Origin: Acetobacteraceae bacterium
Lineage (GTDB): Bacteria > Pseudomonadota > Alphaproteobacteria > Acetobacterales > Acetobacteraceae
Length of the DNA stretch: 64,000 bases
Direction: 5' to 3'
Assembly (NCBI GenBank): GCA_030041375.1
Contig: JASHOA010000051.1
Coordinates: 62,001-126,000, forward strand
The position numbers and the translations under genes were made by a program. Positions 46,108 through 55,636 of the stretch are shown here, piece by piece. Numbering within the stretch: the first letter of the stretch is position 1; every line of letters starts with the position of its first letter. Under the pieces are notes generated by a model. That model was given only the letters and a program-made list of their open reading frames with translations, did not search any database and had not been told where the DNA came from.

Positions 46108-46644
46108 TCAGCGCGGGCTCAGCACCATCACCATCTGGCGGTTTTCCATCCGCGGCATCTGCTCGACCTTGGTATCGGTTTCCATGTCGGAGCGGATGCG
46201 CTCGAGCACCTTCACGCCGAGTTCCTGGTGCGCCATCTCGCGGCCGCGGAAGCGGAGCGTGACCTTGACCTTGTCGCCCTCGCCGATGAACGATTTCATG
46301 GCCCGCAGTTTCACCTGGTAATCATTCTCGTCGATGTTGGGGCGGACCTTGATTTCCTTGATCTCGATGACCTTCTGCTTTTTCCGCGCCTCGGCCTTCT
46401 TCTTCTGCTGATCGTATTTGAACTTTCCGAAATCGAGGATTTTCACCACCGGCGGGTCGGCGTTCGGGCTGATCTCGAGAAGGTCGAGGCCGGCCGCGGT
46501 GGCCCGGTTGAGGGCCTCGCGCAGGTTCACGACACCTTGCATCTCGCCGACTTCGTCGATCAGCCGGACCTTCTCGGCGCGGATCTCGTCGTTGACACGC
46601 GGGCCCTCGCGCGTGGGTGAGGCGGGCAATGGGGGTCTGGGGAT
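46108..46644 (-). CDS. infC: Translation initiation factor IF-3, probable ATC start
   Basis: A protein of about 178 residues. The N-domain [35 protein letters not shown] is the standard start of mature IF-3. The central helix is [23 protein letters not shown] and the C-domain has [46 protein letters not shown]. The best start is ATC at 46644, with AGGAG six bases before it (46655-46651). This gives [24 protein letters not shown] at 46629 is the nearest conventional start but has no ribosome site. IF-3 genes are known for AUU/AUC starts that allow autoregulation. thrS lies upstream; rpmI and rplT do not follow. Confidence 0.94.
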   Translation of the reverse strand: MPRPPLPASPTREGPRVNDEIRAEKVRLIDEVGEMQGVVNLREALNRATAAGLDLLEISPNADPPVVKILDFGKFKYDQQKKKAEARKKQKVIEIKEIKVRPNIDENDYQVKLRAMKSFIGEGDKVKVTLRFRGREMAHQELGVKVLERIRSDMETDTKVEQMPRMENRQMVMVLSPR

Positions 46645-46655
46645 AGCGCTCTCCT
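46642..46655 (-). promoter_or_regulatory. infC ribosome site with ATC start codon
   Basis: Read on the minus strand, AGGAG (46655-46651) is followed by six bases and the codon ATC (46644-46642), in frame with IF-3. The only other in-frame initiator-like codon nearby is TTG at 46629, without a Shine-Dalgarno. This is the arrangement expected for IF-3 self-control of its own translation. Confidence 0.65.
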
Positions 46656-46725
46656 GTCCTGGTTGGTGTCAGAGTCACGGAACGAAACGCGACCTCGGAA
46701 TAGTTGCCGCACCCGGGGGCCGCAA

Positions 46726-48660
46726 TCAAGCCGCAGGCAGCCGAAGATCGGGCGGCTCCGCCTCCGCTGCAAGCCGTGCGACGGCATCTTTCAGGGGCAG
46801 AACCTCCTGCTCCGTCGCGCCGAGCCGTCTCAGCGCCACGGTGCCCGAGGCGGCCTCCCGCCGGCCGACGACGAGCAGGGCCGGCACGTGGCGGAGGCTC
46901 CATTCCCGCACTTTCGCGTTGATCTTTTCGTTCCGCGTATCGAGTTGGACGAACAGCCCCTTGGCCTCGAGGGCCGCAGCCACTTCGGCGGCATAGGCAT
47001 CGGCATCCGCAACGATGGTCGCCACCACCGCCTGCAGAGGGGCGAGCCAGAGCGGCAGCCGGCCCGCATATTGTTCGATCAGGATGCCGATGAACCGCTC
47101 GAAGCTGCCGAGGATGGCGCGATGCAGCATGACCGGCCGCCGGCGCGTACCATCCTCCGCCACGTACTCGGCATCGAGCCGCTCCGGCATCACGAAGTCG
47201 ACTTGCAGCGTGCCGCACTGCCACTCCCGCCCGATCGCATCCTTGAGGGCAAATTCGAGCTTCGGGCCGTAGAAGGCACCCTCACCGGGGTTGAACGCGT
47301 AGGCCACGCCCGCCGCAGCGCACGCCTCGCGGAGCGCCGATTCGGCGCGGTCCCAGGTCTCGTCGGAGCCGGCCCGCTCCGTCGGGCGATCCGCGAACTT
47401 CACCTCGAAGGTGGGAAAGCCAAGGTCGCGATAGACGGTGGACAGCAGCGCCATGAAGCGGATCGTCTCGGCTGCGATCTGGTCTTCGGTGCAGAAGATG
47501 TGCGCATCGTCCTGGGTGAAAGCGCGCACCCGCATGATGCCGTGCAACGCCCCGGAGGGCTCGTAGCGGTGGCAGGAGCCGAACTCGGCAAGCCGGAGCG
47601 GCAGTTCGCGATAGGAGCGCACCCGCTGGGTGAAGATCTGCACATGGCAGGGGCAGTTCATCGGCTTCAGCGCGAGCGTTCGGTGCTCGTCCTCGACATG
47701 CGCGGTGAACATGTGCGCGCCGAACTTTTCCCAGTGCCCGGAGGCCTCCCAGAGACTGCGATCGACGAGTTGCGGCGTCCGCACTTCCTGGTAGCCATCC
47801 GCATCGAGCCGCCGGCGCATGTAGGATTCAACGGTGCGGTAGAGCCGCCAGCCGAGCGGATGCCAGAACACGCTGCCGACCGCCTCGTCCTGCAAGTGGA
47901 ACAAATCCATCTCCTTGCCAAGCCGGCGGTGGTCGCGCCGCTCGGCCTCGGCCAGCATCGCGAGATAGGCGTCCAGCTCGTTGCCGTTGCGCCAGGCGGT
48001 GCCGTAGATTCGCGAGAGCATCGGGTTGCGATGATCGCCGCGCCAGTAGGCGCCGGCCGTGCGCATCAGCTTGAACGCGGTGCCGACATCACCGGTCGTG
48101 CGCATGTGCGGGCCGCGGCAGAGATCGACCCACCGGCCCTGCCGGTAAAGCGTGATCGTTTCGCTGGCCGGCAGGTCGCGGATGATCTCGGCCTTGTATC
48201 GCTCTCCCTTCCCCTCGAAGAAGGCGATCGCGTCTTCGCGCCCGATCACCTCGCGAACGAATGGGGCGCGCGCGGCAACGATTTCGCGCATCTTCGCCTC
48301 GATCGGCGGAAAATCTTCCGGCGTGAAGGGCGGCTCGCGCGCGAAATCATAATAGAAGCCATTGTCGATTGCCGGCCCGATCGTCACCTGCGTTCCGGGG
48401 TAAAGCTCCTGCACCGCTTGAGCCAGGACGTGCGCGGCATCGTGGCGGATCAGAGGCAGCGCCTCGGGATCCTGGCGCGTGATGAACCGCACCTCGGCGT
48501 CCGTCTCGATCAGAGACGCGAGATCGGTGAGCTTGCCCGAAACCACCATCGCCACGGCATCCCGCGCCAGGCCGGGCCCGATCGCTTGGGCGAGGGCTTC
48601 GCCGGTCAGGGGCGGAAAGAACTGGCGGACGGAGCCGTCGGGAAGGCGGATGGCAGGCAT
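46726..48660 (-). CDS. thrS: Threonyl-tRNA synthetase
   Basis: Charges tRNA-Thr; 644 residues, full length. The TGS domain (1-60), editing domain with [25 protein letters not shown] (the HxxxH zinc-like site) and the class II catalytic core are present. Zinc-site and motif sequences are [10 protein letters not shown] (Cys), [35 protein letters not shown] (motif 2) and [23 protein letters not shown] (motif 3). The C-terminal anticodon domain begins near 540. It lies 81 bp upstream of infC. Confidence 0.98.
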   Translation of the reverse strand: MPAIRLPDGSVRQFFPPLTGEALAQAIGPGLARDAVAMVVSGKLTDLASLIETDAEVRFITRQDPEALPLIRHDAAHVLAQAVQELYPGTQVTIGPAIDNGFYYDFAREPPFTPEDFPPIEAKMREIVAARAPFVREVIGREDAIAFFEGKGERYKAEIIRDLPASETITLYRQGRWVDLCRGPHMRTTGDVGTAFKLMRTAGAYWRGDHRNPMLSRIYGTAWRNGNELDAYLAMLAEAERRDHRRLGKEMDLFHLQDEAVGSVFWHPLGWRLYRTVESYMRRRLDADGYQEVRTPQLVDRSLWEASGHWEKFGAHMFTAHVEDEHRTLALKPMNCPCHVQIFTQRVRSYRELPLRLAEFGSCHRYEPSGALHGIMRVRAFTQDDAHIFCTEDQIAAETIRFMALLSTVYRDLGFPTFEVKFADRPTERAGSDETWDRAESALREACAAAGVAYAFNPGEGAFYGPKLEFALKDAIGREWQCGTLQVDFVMPERLDAEYVAEDGTRRRPVMLHRAILGSFERFIGILIEQYAGRLPLWLAPLQAVVATIVADADAYAAEVAAALEAKGLFVQLDTRNEKINAKVREWSLRHVPALLVVGRREAASGTVALRRLGATEQEVLPLKDAVARLAAEAEPPDLRLPAA

Positions 48661-49607
48661 TGCTCTGAGCTTTCCGGATGGAGCGCTGCTCTATGCCGCC
48701 CCGGAAGTGCGGCGACAACCCGCTCCACGGGAAGCTCGGCGAGAGCAGGCGCCGCGATCACCGGGACGGTCTCGCCCGCCGGCCCGCGTGGCGCGGTCAG
48801 TGCCGGGTCGCTCGCGGCCGAGAAGAGTACCAGCGTGGGGACGCCAAGGGTTGCGGCGAGATGCATCGGCCCGGTGTCGTTGCCGACCGCCAGGGTCGCG
48901 CCGGCGGCGAGCGGCCCGAGATCGGCAAGCTCGGTCTTGCCGATCAGATCGATCGTCTCCGGCGAAATCGCTCCGATCGTCCGCCCGAGGCCTTCTTCAC
49001 CTCGCCCTCCGACCAGGACCGGCGTGAGCCCCTCAAGGCCGAGGTGGCGGGCAAGGGCCCCGAACCGCGCCGCCGGCCAGCGCTTGGCGGACCGATGCGC
49101 GGCGGCGCCCGGAACCAGCAACGCATAGGGCCGGGGCGGTTCGAAGCGGCTCGCCCCGCCCGTGAGCCAGCCCAGATCGGGCGGCGGAAAATGCTGAATA
49201 CCGGCCAGGCGGAGCTGCTCGCGCTGGCGTTCGAAGGTATGCATGCGGTTGCGGGCCGGATTTCCGTGCCGATGCGAAGCGCCGCGCGCCACGCCCGACC
49301 ATCGCGGACGGCCCGCCAGGCGGAAGTAATGTCCGGAGCGGGCGCTGGTCTGCAGGTCATAGACGAAGTCGAAGCCCTTGAGCCTGCGCGCCAGGCGAAA
49401 GCCTTGTCGAAGGTTCCACCAGGGTGCGCGCGGATCGATCAGGACGCGATCGAACCACGGCGCCTGCTCGGCAAGTCCGGCGTACGGTTGCGTGGTCAGA
49501 AGCGAGATTTCCGCCTCGCCGTGCGCGGCGCGGATCGCGGCAAAGGGGCCGAAAGCCAGGACGAAATCGCCGAGCGCGCCGAGCTTGATGACGAGGATGC
49601 GCTTCAA
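48606..49607 (-). CDS. Glycosyltransferase family 9 (heptosyltransferase-like)
   Basis: About 333 residues, GT-B fold. The N-terminus [34 protein letters not shown] is the GT9 signature, and [30 protein letters not shown] is the nucleotide-sugar site. Family members add heptose to lipopolysaccharide core. No clear start: TTG 49607 gives [10 protein letters not shown] and is preferred, but it has no visible ribosome site and the open frame reaches further upstream. The 3' end overlaps thrS by 55 bp on the same strand. Confidence 0.87.
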   Translation of the reverse strand: MKRILVIKLGALGDFVLAFGPFAAIRAAHGEAEISLLTTQPYAGLAEQAPWFDRVLIDPRAPWWNLRQGFRLARRLKGFDFVYDLQTSARSGHYFRLAGRPRWSGVARGASHRHGNPARNRMHTFERQREQLRLAGIQHFPPPDLGWLTGGASRFEPPRPYALLVPGAAAHRSAKRWPAARFGALARHLGLEGLTPVLVGGRGEEGLGRTIGAISPETIDLIGKTELADLGPLAAGATLAVGNDTGPMHLAATLGVPTLVLFSAASDPALTAPRGPAGETVPVIAAPALAELPVERVVAALPGRHRAALHPESSEQCLPSAFPTAPSASSFRP

Positions 49608-49671
49608 GGCAAGAGGACCGTCGGCATCAACCACGATATACCAGAGCCCATCGAGGCGGAGGAGAGCGGGA

Positions 49672-50427
49672 ATGGAGGAACGCGGCCGGCTTGATCGCGG
49701 CGACGGCCTCGCACTCGCGTGGATCAAGGCGGCCGGGCGCGGCCCTACGGTCGTGTTCCTGCCCGGGTTCCGCAGCGACATGCAGGGCGAAAAGGCACGC
49801 CATCTCGCCGCCTTCTGCGCCGAGCGCGGAACCGCCCTGCTGCGCTTCGATTACTCGGGACATGGCGAGAGTGGCGGGCGGTTCGAGGAGGGCTCGATCG
49901 GGCGCTGGGCGGAGGATGCGCTCGCGGTCATCGATCGCAAGACAGAGGGCGAACTTATCCTGGTCGGCTCCTCGATGGGCGGCTGGATCGCATTTCTCGT
50001 CGCCGTCCGCCGCCCGGAGCGGCTGGCCGGGCTTCTCGGTATCGCCGTCGCACCGGATTTCACCGAAAACCTGATGTGGCAGGCGATGACGCCGGCGCAG
50101 CAAACCGAGCTTATGACCGGGGGCTCGCTCACGGTCGAAAACACCTCCGACCCGCCGCTTATCATCACCCGCCGCCTGATCGAGGATGGCAGGCGCCATC
50201 TGGTCCTCGGCGCCCCGATTCCGATCTCCTGCCCGGTCAGGCTGCTGCACGGCCAGCGCGATCAGGACGTGCCGTGGGAAACCGCGCTCCGGGTGGCAGA
50301 GCGCATGACCGGGGGCAATGTCCGGCTGACACTGATCAAGGATGGCGAGCATCGCCTCTCCCGGCCGCAGGATTTGCGCCTGCTTTCCTCAACCCTCGCC
50401 GAGCTCCTCGGCGAGAATGGAAGCTAG
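49672..50427 (+). CDS. Alpha/beta hydrolase
   Basis: A serine hydrolase of 251 residues. Oxyanion region VVFLPGFRSDMQGEKA, then DYSGHGESGG, the nucleophile elbow VGSSMGGW (GxSxG, with Ser), an Asp in HGQRDQDVPWETALRVA and the catalytic His in IKDGEHRLSRPQDL complete the triad. The substrate is unknown. GGAGGAGA precedes ATG 49672. It diverges from the glycosyltransferase gene and its end overlaps the convergent epimerase gene by 39 bp. Confidence 0.9.
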   Translation: MEERGRLDRGDGLALAWIKAAGRGPTVVFLPGFRSDMQGEKARHLAAFCAERGTALLRFDYSGHGESGGRFEEGSIGRWAEDALAVIDRKTEGELILVGSSMGGWIAFLVAVRRPERLAGLLGIAVAPDFTENLMWQAMTPAQQTELMTGGSLTVENTSDPPLIITRRLIEDGRRHLVLGAPIPISCPVRLLHGQRDQDVPWETALRVAERMTGGNVRLTLIKDGEHRLSRPQDLRLLSSTLAELLGENGS

Positions 50428-51249
50428 CCCGACGCGAAAATTGGGATAGCGCCAGTGAAGTCCGAGCGTCGCGCGCGTCAGTTCGCTCGAGATTCGCCTT
50501 CGCTCCTGCCAGAAGCTCCGCGCCATCGCGCTCAGCCCGGGCCAGGCTTCGGCGAGTGAAATCGCCGGCGGGGGCGGAATCCCGAGCAGTCGTGCCGCTT
50601 CTTCTAGCACTCTCGCGCTCTCCGCCGGCTCTTCGTCCGCGAGGTTAAAAACCCGTCCGCACGCTCCGGGTGTTTGCATCGCCGTCTGCACCGCGCGTAC
50701 GATGTCATCGCGGTGAATGCGGCAAAATACGTGCCCGGGAGCAAGAATTCGCCGGGCGTTGCCGGCCCGGAGCTGGTCGAAGGCCGATCGGCCTGGCCCG
50801 TAGATGCCCGCTGCACGAAAAAGATCGAGCGGTCGGCCACCCGCCGCCGCGATCCAGGCCCGCTCGGCGGCAAGCCGCGCCCGCCCGCGTTCGGACGTGG
50901 GCAAGGGCGGAGTCTGCTCGTCTACCACCGCGCCCGCACGGTCCCCGTAGATGCTGGTCGAAGAGAGATAGCCGATCCAGCCAAGCTGCGGCGCGGCAGC
51001 AATCGCTTCGGCGTATCGGGCCAGCACCGGATCGCCGGCGGCGCTCGGCGGTGCAGTCGAAACGAGGTGCGTCGCATTCTCAAATTGTGCGGCAGCAGCC
51101 TCGAAGCCGACCACGCGAAGATCCGCCTTCAGCGCAACCCGCTCGGGTTCGCGGCTCCCTGCGACAACAGCGAAGCCCGCCGCCAACGTAGCCTCCGCCA
51201 AGGCGGCGCCGCAATAACCCGGTCCGAACAGAAGCAGTCGCCGCGTCAA
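50389..51249 (-). CDS. NAD(P)-binding epimerase-like protein (SDR, YeeZ-like)
   Basis: About 286 residues with an extended SDR fold. The nucleotide motif is LLLFGPGYCGAALAEATLAAGFAVVAGSR, and the middle part has YLSSTSIYGDRAGAVVDE (S and Y). The substrate is unknown. The start is not clear: TTG 51249 gives MTRRLLLFGPGYCG. The open frame upstream runs into the hairpin element at 51254, so it is not coding there. There is no ATG near the expected start. Confidence 0.82.
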   Translation of the reverse strand: MTRRLLLFGPGYCGAALAEATLAAGFAVVAGSREPERVALKADLRVVGFEAAAAQFENATHLVSTAPPSAAGDPVLARYAEAIAAAPQLGWIGYLSSTSIYGDRAGAVVDEQTPPLPTSERGRARLAAERAWIAAAGGRPLDLFRAAGIYGPGRSAFDQLRAGNARRILAPGHVFCRIHRDDIVRAVQTAMQTPGACGRVFNLADEEPAESARVLEEAARLLGIPPPPAISLAEAWPGLSAMARSFWQERRRISSELTRATLGLHWRYPNFRVGLASILAEELGEG

Positions 51250-51253
51250 TTCC

Positions 51254-51383
51254 AGTGTGCCGACTCCAACGCTTGATACCGTAGGATGCACTCTAGCGGT
51301 CGGCACACTCCTCTTTATTTTCAGTGGCCTCTCATCCCCTTTCGTCTGCTGCCGGCGGCAGCAAACGGCGGGGGCAGGACACT
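51254..51383 (+). repeat. Two-hairpin dispersed element (copy A)
   Basis: 130 bp between the GST and epimerase genes. Hairpin 1 is AGTGTGCCGAC (51254-51264) with GTCGGCACACT (51299-51309), 11 bp perfect. The conserved core TTATTTTCAGTGGCCT follows. Hairpin 2 is TGCTGCC / GGCAGCA around GGC, and the element ends GGGGGCAGGACACT at 51383. It is almost identical to copy B except in a few loop bases, and shares structure with copy C. The last two bases belong to the stop codon of the GST gene (TAG, read on the minus strand). Confidence 0.85.
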
Positions 51384-52050
51384 AGAAATCGAGATCCGTG
51401 TAATGCGCCGGCGGCACGACACCCGGCACGCGATCAGCCAGCACACCGCGAAAGCTCGGGCGAGACTTCATTTTTGCATACCATTCGCGTGCACCAGGCG
51501 CGATCGACCAATCCACATCACCCGCGAAATCGAGCGCCGAAAGATGACCGGCGGCGGCGAAGTCGGCGAGCGAAAGTGTCGGCCCGGCCAGCCATTTCCG
51601 ATTCTCCGCGAGCCACGCGAGATACTTCAAATGCTCCCGAAGCTGCGCATAGCCGACCCGAATCGTGCCGGCGTCCGGCTGGCCCCGCCCGGTCAGCTGC
51701 TTCATGAACTTCTCGCCGAGCAGGTTGCGCGTCACCTCCTCGGCGAACTTGCCGTCGAACCAGGCGACCAGTCGCCGGACCTCGACGCGCTCCGCCGCCG
51801 TCCGCCCCAGAAGCGGCGTATCGGGGTAGGCTTCCTCGAGATACTCGCAGATCACTCCTGAATCCGGGATCGCCAGGCCGCCTTCTTCGATCAGCGTCGG
51901 CACCTGACCGGTTGGATTGAGTTCGAGATACTCGGCGCGCCGTTCCCAGACCCGCTCCAGCCTGAGTTCGAACGGCAGGCGTTTCTCGGCCATGACCAGG
52001 CGCACTTTGCGTGAAAACGGGGAAAGCGGAAGATGATAGAGCAGCCGCAT
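51382..52050 (-). CDS. Glutathione S-transferase family protein
   Basis: About 222 residues. The thioredoxin-like domain (1-80) starts MRLLYHLPLSPFSRKVRLVMAEKRL and has NPTGQVPTLIEEGGLAIPDSGVICEYLEE (cis-Pro and the glutathione Ser). The helical C-domain follows to about 205. The thiol site has Ser/Pro rather than Cys, so it may be a conjugating or binding member. Its TAG stop straddles the border of the element at 51254-51383. Confidence 0.92.
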   Translation of the reverse strand: MRLLYHLPLSPFSRKVRLVMAEKRLPFELRLERVWERRAEYLELNPTGQVPTLIEEGGLAIPDSGVICEYLEEAYPDTPLLGRTAAERVEVRRLVAWFDGKFAEEVTRNLLGEKFMKQLTGRGQPDAGTIRVGYAQLREHLKYLAWLAENRKWLAGPTLSLADFAAAGHLSALDFAGDVDWSIAPGAREWYAKMKSRPSFRGVLADRVPGVVPPAHYTDLDF

Positions 52051-52098
52051 GCGCCTGTTATCGCATTCGCCTTGGGGCCGGCCAAGGCCGCAGCAACG

Positions 52099-55000
52099 TC
52101 ACGCTCGGAGAGCCAGGGCCGGGCGGGCGTTGAGCTTTCTCAGCGCGCGGTCGATCCAAAGCGTGCCCAGTTTTTCGGCCAGGCTGTTCTGCCCAAGGCG
52201 CTCTGCAAGAGCATCGAAATCCACGCGATCCAGGCTCTGATCCTGGTTGAAGCAACTGAAGACGACGCTGCGCTCGCCGCTCACCGGATCCCACTGCGGC
52301 TGCAGGCACTGCGCACAGATCTCCTTCATCATGCATTGCATCGGGCTGTTGATGGAGCCGATGGCCGTGTGATCCGGCTTCAGGAACCGGGCCAGGCGGC
52401 CTCGCCGTGCCTCGCTCACGGCCCTCATCATCCGATCCGAGCCGATCGCGATCAGATGATCCACCTCGCAGAGCCCGATCGCCGTCGGGCCGAGCGCGCC
52501 TTCCGCATAGGCCACCATGGCGGCCGTGATATTGCCGACGAAGCTTCGATCCTGCTTGCGCTCCGGGTTGACCGGAAAACCCGGCGCTTCCTCGCAGCAC
52601 CAGACGATAACGTCGGCCGCACGCTCGATCTCGCTGACCTTGTAGCGATCGGCGCGCTCGCGGTAGGCCGCGAAATAGAGCACGCGCGAGCCGGCTTTCC
52701 GCGCCGCACGCCCGATCGAGAACAGCACCGCATTGCCGAGCCCGCCGCCGGCAAGGGCCAGCGTCCTGCCGGCAGGAATTTCGGTTGGCGTACCGGTCGG
52801 GCCCATCAGCACCACCGGTTCGCCGGGGCGCAGCAGCGCACACAAATCCGAGCTTCCGCCCATCTCGAGCACGATCACCGAAACGAGTCCGCTGTCCGGG
52901 TCGGCACCCGCGCCGGTCATCGCGAGCCCCTCCATCGCCAGCACGGTCGCCCCGAATCCGGGCTCGACCAGGCGCGCGGCATGGTGCTCATAGTTCTGAA
53001 GGCGGAAGAACTGACCCGGCCGGAACGCCCGCGCCGCCGCCGGCGCGTGCACGACCACCTCGACGATGCGGGGTGCCAACCGATAGACGGCACGCACGAC
53101 GGGCGCGAGATCGTGCCTTGCGGCGGCGAGCAGCGCCGCCGGCGCGGAGGCAGGCTCCCGTCCGGCAAGAATGCGGGAGAGCGCCGGATAGCCGCGCTTG
53201 GCGCTCGCCATCGCCTTGACGACATTGCCCGCGAAGTTGGGATGCAAATCCCCGAAGAAGCTCACGAAGCGGCCGTCCTCAGCGCGATGCACCAGCACCT
53301 CCGCGCGCTCCGGCTTGACGTCCCCCGCCCGCAGCGCGACCGGCTCTCCTCTCTCGTCGATCGCCTGAAAATAGCGGCCGTCCCGCCGGATCCGCCCATC
53401 CTCCCGCGCCAGCACGGTATTCGGCCAGGTGCCCGCCGCGACCAGCACCGCGCCGGCGGCAAGCCTCCTCTCGCCACCGTCTCGAGTGCGGAACAAAACC
53501 GCTGCCGCGTGCCCGAAACGGTCTGTTTCGACCGCGAGGGGAGCGAGGTTCTCGGCAAATCGCACGCCTTCCTCGAGCGCCTTTCCCACTTCCTCATGGT
53601 TCAGCGTGTAGGAGGGTGAATCGACCATTCGGCGGCGATAGGCGATCGTGGCACCTCCCCACGCCTCCAGGAGGGGGCCCAATCGCGGCTTGCGGTTCTC
53701 CTCTGCCGCGGCCGCGCGTTCGGCGGCGATGGCCGCGGCATGGGCGAGGAATTCCCCGGCTATGCGGGCCTCTTCTTCGCTCAGCCGCGCGCGCAGCGTC
53801 GCCTCGCCCTGCTCATCAGCGAGAGTGCGCCAGCGGGCGGCGAATTTTTCCACTTGCCGGACATAATAGGCGAGGCTTTCGGTCGCGGTATCGATGGCCG
53901 TCAGGCCGCCGCCGATCACCACCACCGGCAGGCGAAGCTCGAGGTTGGCGATCGAGGACCGCTTCGCCGCCCCGGTGAGTTGCAACGCCATCAGGAAGTC
54001 GGACGCCTCGCGGACGCCGCGCGCCAGGCCGTTTGGAATGTCGAGCACGGTCGGCCGTCCGGCACCGAGACAAAGCGCGATATGATCGAACCCCATCGCG
54101 AAGGCGCGGTCGATATCGAGCGTGCCGCCGCCGCCGAAACGCACGCCCCCGAAGGCCGCAAACGTGGTCCGCCTTTCGAGCAGCAGGCGAATCAGCTTCA
54201 GGTAGTTCTTGTTCCACCTGACCGTGATCCCGTACTCGGCGACACCGCCGAACCCGGCCATCGCGCGATCATCCAGATCCTCGAACAGCCGCTCCGCCTC
54301 TCGTACCGGCTGGCGCGGATCGAAGCCGAGCGGCTCGATCTTCAACCCGTCGATCGCCACCACCGCATGGCCCTCGTTCAGCAGGTGATGCGCCAGCGTG
54401 AATCCGGACGGGCCAAGGCCGACCACCAGCACGCTCCGCCCGCTGGCGGGCCGCGGCAGCGGCCGGCGGACATCGAGCGGATTCCACCGCGCCAGCAGAT
54501 CATAGATTTCGAATCCCCACGGCAGCCGCAACACATCGCGCAAAATCGATGTCTCAGCCTGGGGAATATCGACCGGCTGCTGCTTCTGGTAGATGCAGGC
54601 CTTCATGCAATCGTTGCAGATGCGATGGCCGGTCGCGGCCAGCATCGGATTGTCGACGATGATGGCGGCAAACGCGCCCAGGAGGCAGCCTTCCGTGCGC
54701 AGTTCGTGCATTTCGCTGATCCGCTCCTCGAGCGGGCAGCCGGCCAGGGTGACGCCGAACGCGGATTTCTGGAATCCGCCGGACTTGCGATCCGGAAGGC
54801 CCTTGCTGCAACTGTCCTTGCCCTGGTGATGGCACCAGATGCAGTAGTGCATCTCCGCCAGCGCCTCGGCGCTCGGCATGCCGGGATCGGTGAGCGAGAA
54901 TCCTTCCCGGTCACGACTGAGCGAATCCGGCAGGCGGAGCATCGTCACGCCGTCGCGCTCGATCGTCTCGAGCGGCAAGAGATGCGTGGGATCGACGCGT

Positions 55001-55557
55001 TCAGGCACGCGGAACAGAATGCTTCCATGATGCGCCGCCTGCCCTGCTTCGGTCAGGCTCGCCCAGGCGGCATAACGTCGCGCGAGATCGAGCTTCTCTG
55101 CGGCAGCGGCTTTTTCCCAGCGCGCTACGGCGGCCGCAAAGGCCCCTTCACTGAAATCCTCTCCCATCGCCGCTTCGAGTTGGCGGCGCAGTGCTGCGCC
55201 ATCGAAGGCCGATGGCTCAGGGTATTTGCGGACTGCCTGGCGCTGCACGAACAGCCTTCGGCACGCATGCACCGGATCGAGCGCGTGCGTCGCCGAGGCA
55301 ACCTCCGCCAGTTCAGCTTCGATGCCGAACAGGGAAGCAAGAAATGCCTCGAGATGCGGACCGAGCCCGGTCAGAAGCTCGCTCTCCTCCTTCGCGGCAA
55401 GCATTTCCGGCGCCGCCCGCGCCTTGAGCAGCGCCGTGTGCAGCTCGGGCGCTTCGGCGGCGAGGGCAACCAGGAATTGCCGATCGAGGCGCACCAACCC
55501 GTCGGTTTGCGCCAGATCGGCGAACCGAAAACCAAAGCCCAGGGGGAAAGCGTCCAT
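52099..55557 (-). CDS. Large iron-sulfur flavoprotein fusing GltD/NfnB-like and NfnA/PyrK-like halves
   Basis: A single polypeptide of about 1152 residues. 1-230 is helical and unrecognised. 239-321 is a GltD-type iron-sulfur region: C239, C242, C250, C274, C291, C314, C317 and C321, including AGCPLEERISEMHEL and CNDCMKAC. 375-410 has the FAD fold (VVGLGPSG) and 546-556 the pyridine-nucleotide fold (VIGGGLTA). 830-1045 is a ferredoxin-reductase-like domain (AFRPGQFFRLQNYE, LALAGGGLGNAVLF). C1075, C1081, C1084 and C1102 form a PyrK-like [2Fe-2S] site. The arrangement matches the two subunits of Nfn-type NADH/NADPH:ferredoxin oxidoreductases joined end to end. The partner is unknown. Confidence 0.85.
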   Translation of the reverse strand: MDAFPLGFGFRFADLAQTDGLVRLDRQFLVALAAEAPELHTALLKARAAPEMLAAKEESELLTGLGPHLEAFLASLFGIEAELAEVASATHALDPVHACRRLFVQRQAVRKYPEPSAFDGAALRRQLEAAMGEDFSEGAFAAAVARWEKAAAAEKLDLARRYAAWASLTEAGQAAHHGSILFRVPERVDPTHLLPLETIERDGVTMLRLPDSLSRDREGFSLTDPGMPSAEALAEMHYCIWCHHQGKDSCSKGLPDRKSGGFQKSAFGVTLAGCPLEERISEMHELRTEGCLLGAFAAIIVDNPMLAATGHRICNDCMKACIYQKQQPVDIPQAETSILRDVLRLPWGFEIYDLLARWNPLDVRRPLPRPASGRSVLVVGLGPSGFTLAHHLLNEGHAVVAIDGLKIEPLGFDPRQPVREAERLFEDLDDRAMAGFGGVAEYGITVRWNKNYLKLIRLLLERRTTFAAFGGVRFGGGGTLDIDRAFAMGFDHIALCLGAGRPTVLDIPNGLARGVREASDFLMALQLTGAAKRSSIANLELRLPVVVIGGGLTAIDTATESLAYYVRQVEKFAARWRTLADEQGEATLRARLSEEEARIAGEFLAHAAAIAAERAAAAEENRKPRLGPLLEAWGGATIAYRRRMVDSPSYTLNHEEVGKALEEGVRFAENLAPLAVETDRFGHAAAVLFRTRDGGERRLAAGAVLVAAGTWPNTVLAREDGRIRRDGRYFQAIDERGEPVALRAGDVKPERAEVLVHRAEDGRFVSFFGDLHPNFAGNVVKAMASAKRGYPALSRILAGREPASAPAALLAAARHDLAPVVRAVYRLAPRIVEVVVHAPAAARAFRPGQFFRLQNYEHHAARLVEPGFGATVLAMEGLAMTGAGADPDSGLVSVIVLEMGGSSDLCALLRPGEPVVLMGPTGTPTEIPAGRTLALAGGGLGNAVLFSIGRAARKAGSRVLYFAAYRERADRYKVSEIERAADVIVWCCEEAPGFPVNPERKQDRSFVGNITAAMVAYAEGALGPTAIGLCEVDHLIAIGSDRMMRAVSEARRGRLARFLKPDHTAIGSINSPMQCMMKEICAQCLQPQWDPVSGERSVVFSCFNQDQSLDRVDFDALAERLGQNSLAEKLGTLWIDRALRKLNARPALALRA

Positions 55558-55636
55558 ACCTGCCATTATGCCAGCAGATGATGCGGAGCAGCCGCGTCGC
55601 CCATGCGCATACGACAATGCTGCGCCGCAGTCGCCT

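Noticed and set aside
46663-49128. An 821-codon plus-strand open frame across thrS
   Set aside because: Antisense shadow. thrS on the minus strand is complete.
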